From contig CAJNDS010002805.1 of the NCBI GenBank assembly GCA_905221605.1, forward strand, positions 62,001 to 126,000: a stretch of 64,000 nt of DNA, given 5' to 3'. The stretch is from Symbiodinium natans (Eukaryota > Sar > Dinophyceae > Suessiales > Symbiodiniaceae). The translations under genes were made by a program, and so were the position numbers. Each line of letters begins with the position of its first letter. Position 1 is the first letter of the stretch. Below are positions 60,901 to 64,000 of the stretch, one piece after another. The notes under the pieces were generated by a model that searched no databases, was not told the DNA's origin, and was given only the letters and a program-made list of their open reading frames with translations.

Positions 60901-63298
60901 TCACGGACAGAGATACATGCGTAGTTTTAATTTCTGAGAACTAAACTCTCCTTGTCTACATAAAAAACAAATTAGATTATACACACATACAGTATACGGA
61001 AATGCATTACTTAATAACCTTCTCTGGGCCTCTGATAAAAAAATAGGAACCTCAAAACAATCAGACTTGGGATGCTCCCCCCTATACTAGCAGTCCCCAG
61101 TTGAACCCTAAACCCTAAAACCCTAAACCCTAAACACCCAAAAAACCTAAAACCGTAAACCCTAAACCCCAAAACCCTAAACCCTAAACCCTAAACCCCT
61201 GAACCCTAAGCCCTAAACCAAAATCAGACGCACGAACTGCTGAACAGCCAAAGGTATCCGTGGAGATGTCGGTGCCATAGTTGTAGCAGTTGTTCCTCGG
61301 GTTCTAGGGTCTTAAGGGTAGTTTCATGGTCCCTTAGTATGGGCCCTTCACATAATATATATATATATATACCCCGGAAAACACTGGGCACCCCACAATT
61401 ATATAGATACTCCTAGTATGCACTGTAAAACCCAAGGCACCATACTTCAGAACCCTTGAAGGAGGGCAAAGGGCCATGTCGAGGGACCATGAAACTACCC
61501 TTAGATAGGGTTTGGGGTTTAGGGTTTAGGGTTTAGGGGTTTAGGTATTTAGGGATTTTAGGGATCTTAGGGTTCTTAGGGCTTAGGGTTTCGGGGGTTG
61601 CAAAACTAACGGGCAAGAGGCAAACCCACTGTCCAGCCTCTCGACGACCAGAGTCCGCAGGGGGTGTAGGCTAGAAAGCTTGTTAAGGCCAAGGGGACAA
61701 GTTACCCTAACCTGAACCCTAAACCCTAAACCCTAGACCCTAAACCCTAAACAATAAACCCTAACCCTAAACCCGGAACCGCCAAAAGCACACAAAATCT
61801 TTCTCTCCATTGAGCAGTCTAAGCTCTGCGACTGATGGCTCACGAAGCAGCCCCGGTCATCCAGGCCGGGCTCGTAGCCTAGGTTCCCCAGTAACCTACC
61901 AAAAAAAAGGGTTTAGGGTTTAGGGTTTAGGCTTTAGGGTTTCGGGTTTAGGGTTTAGGGGAAAAAAGGGGTACGCCCTTTGTGGCTTAATTAGGCCATA
62001 CAAGGGATCCTAAACTCCAAAAAGGAAATAAGGGCCACTACGGGGCATCCTAACTAGCCCTAAACCCTAAACCCTGAACCCTGAACCCTAAACCCTAAAC
62101 CCTAAACCCTATAAACCCCAAACCCTAAACCCTGTAAACCCCAAACCCTAAACCCTAAATCCAAAATGGAAAGGTGGGAACAAGGGGTACTGCTTGGCAT
62201 CCCCGCGGCTTGGGACGGAGTCCGGGCCCACCTGGTGCGAGCAAGTTGCAGCCACCCTAAACCCTAAACCCTAAACCCTAAAGCCTTAAACCCTAAAACC
62301 CTAAACCCTAAAACCCTATAAACCTATAAACCCTAGAAACCCTAAAGCCCGAAAAACCCTACGAAACCCCCACTAAAAACCCTAGACTACCAAAACCCTA
62401 CCAAAACCCTACTAAAACCCTACTAAAACCCTACTAAAACCCTACTAAAACCCTAAAACCCTACAGAAACCCCCTACGTGCGGGCCCACCTGGTGCGAGC
62501 AATTTGCGGACTCCACGATGGTCAGGTCGAAGTCGGGCAAGTCCAGCTCCCCGGTGTGGTCCTAAGGATGTCAGAAATAGGGTTTAGGGTTTAGGGCTTA
62601 GAGTTTATAATTTCTGTTTTTGGTGAGTGTATATAAGGTTCCTTTTCCATATTGGTGAGTGGTATATACTTGGTGTCCTTTTGGATGAAAAGTTGGTCTA
62701 GGGCTTGAGGGCTTTTAGGGTTTCTTGGAGCTTCGGGGTTATAGGGTTTTTGGGCTTCTGGGGTTAACCCTAAAGGTTTTAGGGCTTCAGGGGTTTAGGG
62801 TTTAAGGTTGAGGTGTGGTCCTAAGGATGTAGAGTTGGTTAAGGGCTTTAGGGCTAATTTAGTACAGGGTTTAGGGTTTAGGGTTTAGGGTTTAGGGTTT
62901 AGGGTTTAGGGTTTAGGGTTTAGGGTTTAGGGTTTAGGGTTTAGGGAGTTTCGGGGTTGTAGGGTTTTGGGGCTTTTGGGGTTTTACTGTCTTCGGGGTT
63001 TGGGGTTTTAGGGTTTGAGGGCTTTTAGGGTTTTTGCAGGGGGGGTTGGGACTTTGGGGCTTTGGGTCTTTCTTGAGTTTAGGGTTTTAGGGTTTTAGGG
63101 TTTTAGGGTTTTAGGGTTTTAGGGTTTTAGGGTTTTAGGGTTTTAGTGTGGTCCAAAGGGTGTAGAGTTGGTTTAGGGTTTAGCGTTTAGGGGTTTAGGG
63201 CTTTAGGGCGCAGGGGGGGTACCTCGGCGGCTTCTCTGTGGAGGAACCCGCAACCCGCACCGTGCGACTTCAAGGACCATGGGAGCTGGGTGAGCATC
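57928..63298 (-). CDS. Conserved NNCYNY / WSHKPGG-motif protein in micro-exons (gene C)
   Basis: Eleven minus-strand exons, most joined in frame and phase: 63223-63298, 62490-62561, about 62199-62231, 61842-61878, 61259-61295, 60731-60771, 60083-60193, 59349-59405, 59154-59207, 58395-58451 and 57928-57991 (TAG). From NNCYNY on, the spliced product reads in order: NNCYNYGTDISTDTFAQPGR; ANTCDAIRAAAESDG; GHYVALFIWPDTNFHWVRMD; SGFWSHKPGGTPVRNTDNKG; IRDPSQSDFSPWSQFCGYMH. I recall bacterial and protist proteins of unknown function with the same motif order (NNCYNY...TFAQPGR, FHW-R-D--G-WSHKPG, DP--C-----FC-YM), but cannot name the family. The conserved Cys, His and Trp suggest an enzyme or secreted domain; no function is claimed. 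Seven consecutive junctions from the NNCYNY exon to the stop use GA or GC donors with AG|G acceptors and keep frame. The start codon lies upstream, perhaps outside the window. Confidence 0.8.
57998..58086. repeat. TTTAGGG interstitial array in gene C intron
   Basis: About 12 units, beginning within 7 nt of the exon 11 acceptor. Confidence 0.9.
58395..58451 (-). CDS. Gene C exon 10 (IRDP...FCGYM)
   Basis: CTGAG|G acceptor, GC donor (AT|GCACC). Encodes IRDPSQSDFSPWSQFCGY plus AT of Met. Confidence 0.8.
58966..59134. mobile_element. Two adjoining element fragments
   Basis: 58966-59044 (GGTGCCCTGG...AATAAGGGCCTTCTCCGGGCCCTAG) belongs to the CTAGGACC family. 59044-59134 (GGTTGGCCTTTAAGCCC...AAAAACCAACC) is copy 2 of the GGTTGGCCTTT family. 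They abut each other and end 20 nt from exon 9. Confidence 0.5.
59154..59207 (-). CDS. Gene C exon 9 (SHKPGGTPVRNTDNKGQ)
   Basis: CTACAG|G acceptor and GA donor (AA|GACCC). The exact frame needed to link FW of exon 8 to IRDP of exon 10. Confidence 0.85.
59349..59405 (-). CDS. Gene C exon 8 (FIWPDTNFHWVRMDQSGF)
   Basis: CCCGAG|G acceptor, GA donor (TG|GAGCAG). GGAGC occurs at both ends of the following intron. Confidence 0.85.
60083..60193 (-). CDS. Gene C exon 7 (ANTCDAIRAAAESDG...GHYVA)
   Basis: AAAG|G acceptor; 36 codons; GC donor (CT|GCCCC). Joins exon 8 as VAL-FIWP. Confidence 0.85.
60577..60680. repeat. CCCTAAA interstitial array in gene C intron
   Basis: About 14 units with rare deletions (CTAAACTAAACC), ending 50 nt from exon 6. 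Confidence 0.9.
60731..60771 (-). CDS. Gene C exon 6 (DTFAQPGRGSGQK)
   Basis: CTCAG acceptor; GA donor (TG|GAAGC). Its first bases GATACCTTTG are repeated at the end of exon 5. Confidence 0.85.
60781..60863. repeat. TTTAGGG interstitial array in gene C intron
   Basis: About 11 units starting 10 nt from exon 6. Confidence 0.9.
61067..61103. mobile_element. Half copy of the TTGGGATGTTCCCCC element
   Basis: Only the left arm TTGGGATGCTCCCCCCTATA CTAGCAGTCCC is present; CCCTAAA repeats follow directly. Confidence 0.55.
61259..61295 (-). CDS. Gene C exon 5 (NNCYNYGTDIST)
   Basis: CCCGAG|G acceptor and GA donor (ACG|GATACC). Carries the most diagnostic motif of the protein. Confidence 0.85.
61307..61506. 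mobile_element. TIR element, TCTAAGGGTAGTTTCATGGTCCC family
   Basis: TCTTAAGGGTAGTTTCATGGTCCCTTAGTATGGGCCC faces GGGCCATGTCGAGGGACCATGAAACTACCCTTAGA, arms of about 35 bp; the core holds ATATATAT and a second inverted pair. About 200 bp, no ORF. Confidence 0.75.
61842..61878 (-). CDS. Gene C exon 4 (GYEPGLDDRGCF)
   Basis: CCTAG acceptor; ends TTCGT|GAGCC (GA donor) to join NNCYNY. The 5' phase relative to exon 3 could not be reconciled, so an exon may be missing or a boundary shifted. Confidence 0.6.
62199..62231 (-). CDS. Gene C exon 3 (VGPDSVPSRGD)
   Basis: CACCAG acceptor within the duplicated 27-nt segment; donor uncertain (GAT|GCCAAG likely). Confidence 0.6.
62376..62462. repeat. CCCTACTAAAA 11-mer array
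   Basis: Six or seven CCCTACTAAAA/CCCTACCAAAA units within the 258-nt intron between gene C exons 2 and 3. Confidence 0.8.
62490..62561 (-). CDS. Gene C exon 2 (DHTGELDLPDFDLTIVESAN CSHQ)
   Basis: TCCTTAG acceptor, CAG|GTGGGC donor (GT). 24 phase-0 codons, joining VGPDSVP of exon 3. Confidence 0.75.
62611..62695. mobile_element. Element with GGTGAGTGTATATA motifs, copy 2 (inverted)
   Basis: TTTTTGGTGAGTGTATATAAGGTTCC...GGTGAGTGGTATATACTTGGTGTCC is the reverse complement of 44,930-45,010. Confidence 0.5.
62872..62946. repeat. TTTAGGG interstitial array
   Basis: About 11 units in the intron between gene C exons 1 and 2. Confidence 0.9.
63077..63148. repeat. TTTTAGGG octamer array
   Basis: About nine head-to-tail TTTTAGGG units, a homogeneous 8-mer variant. 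Confidence 0.85.
63223..63298 (-). CDS. Gene C exon 1 in window (LTQLPWSLKSHGAGCGFLHR)
   Basis: Follows TCCTAG; 25 codons ending EAAE and a GT donor (GAG|GTACCC). Ends in phase 0 and exon 2 begins in phase 0. The first codon is ATG, but an AG acceptor precedes it, so it is probably internal. Confidence 0.6.
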
Positions 63299-63299
63299 C

Positions 63300-64000
63300 T
63301 AGGGTGGAAAGTCTTAACCCTAAACCCTAAACCCTAAACCCTAAACCGTTTAAATTTGGGGTTTTTGGTCTGGTTGGGGTCTCTGCGTGGGACCCACCTG
63401 CTGGGACTCGCATGGACCACCCTGCATCCCCGCCCTTCTAAAAACCTCTTCACCCTTTCAACTGCCTTTACCCTACACCCTGTTCTCCTGCGGTCTTAAA
63501 TCTTAGGGCTTGAGGGTGTTTTGGTTTTGGGGGTTTTGGGGCTTTCGGGTCTTGGGGTTTTAGGGTTTTAGAGTTGGGTTTATAGGGTCTCAGGGTCTCA
63601 ACGTCTTAGGGTCTCATCTTCGCTTTCCTAGTCACTGCTCTGAAAAGCGTCGGTGCTGACGGCCGCCGACCAGCGGCTTGCGCGTTGAAAAAAAGAAAAA
63701 AGGTTTTTGGGTTTTAGGTTTTTTGGTTTTTGTTTGGGATTTTAGGTCTTTTTTAAAGGTTTTTAGGTTTTAGTTTTTTTTTGGTTTTTAGGGGTCTGAG
63801 GGTTTTGTAGGCTTTGGATGTCGAGTTGGCTTGGGTTCGGGGATGTTTTCTGGGGGATTTGCTTGGTGATTTTGGGCGGCTCATGGGTTGTTTTAGGGTT
63901 TAGGGTTTAGGGTTTAGGGTTTAGAATTTAAGGTTTGTTATAAGGTTTTTGAAAGGGCTTGGGATTTGTTAGGGTGCTTCGGGCGTTTGGGAGGGCCACA
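63300..64000. other. Right edge: repeats and possible further gene C exons
   Basis: Degenerate TTTTAGGG and TTTTTGG tracts with GC-rich islands at about 63,390-63,435 (minus GPCESQQVGPTQR) and 63,645-63,690 (minus AQAAGRRPSAPTLFRA). Either could be a 5' exon; splice context is weak. Confidence 0.3.

Noticed and set aside
1-64000. CRISPR array, operon or prophage
   Set aside because: Repeats are telomere-type units without regular unique spacers, and genes are spliced; the sequence is eukaryotic.
1-64000. Dinoflagellate spliced-leader relic marking retroposed genes
   Set aside because: No convincing copy of the leader was noticed upstream of any gene by eye. A proper search could overturn this.

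Overview
The window looks like nuclear DNA of a peridinin-type dinoflagellate. Four things support this. There is a tandem light-harvesting complex (LHC, chlorophyll a-c binding) polyprotein with the dinoflagellate repeat sequence and its SPLR cleavage motif. Introns use GC, GA and GT donors. Arabidopsis-type telomere repeats (TTTAGGG/CCCTAAA) occur throughout the sequence. Almost all recognisable exons lie on one strand (minus). Most long ORFs in the window are shadows, or reading frames through telomere-like repeats. The genes are instead chopped into micro-exons (mostly 24-111 nt) separated by introns of roughly 100-1500 nt filled with telomere-like repeats and small inverted-repeat elements.

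Layout, all minus strand, so genes read right to left. (1) 63.3-57.9 kb: about 11 micro-exons of a globular conserved protein with motifs NNCYNY, TFAQPGRG, FHWVRMD, SHKPGGTPVRNTDN and FCGYM; its 5' end is outside the window or unresolved. (2) 57.4-40.5 kb: some twenty micro-exons rich in Ala/Glu/Arg/Leu/Gln (coiled-coil type), ending in a TAG exon at 40.5 kb; they may be one gene or several. (3) 34.3-22.4 kb: the LHC polyprotein gene with one leader exon, nine near-identical 173-residue LHC units (two exons each) and two tiny 3' exons ending SPLR-stop. (4) 21.0-1.57 kb: another long series of coiled-coil micro-exons ending in a TGA exon. (5) 1.1-0.78 kb: one or two exons of a further gene running off the left edge. 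A few islands read better on the plus strand (about 22.0, 37.0 and 57.0 kb).

The non-coding DNA holds arrays of TTTAGGG and its variants in both orientations, several families of short terminal-inverted-repeat elements (one nested in another), homopolymer tracts, a degenerate minisatellite at 16.7-17.1 kb, and clean arrays of variant telomere units (CCCTAAAG; a 10-bp GGTATTTAGG unit). At least one intron (62,232-62,489) is a telomeric-repeat block flanked by a 27-nt direct duplication of exon sequence, which suggests how such introns arise.

Exon boundaries were found by eye from frame, splice motif and joint protein sense. Those of the LHC gene and the 58-62 kb gene agree in phase and are strong. 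Those of the coiled-coil genes are individually plausible, but how they join is inferred. No tRNA, rRNA, CRISPR or bacterial-type operon was seen.
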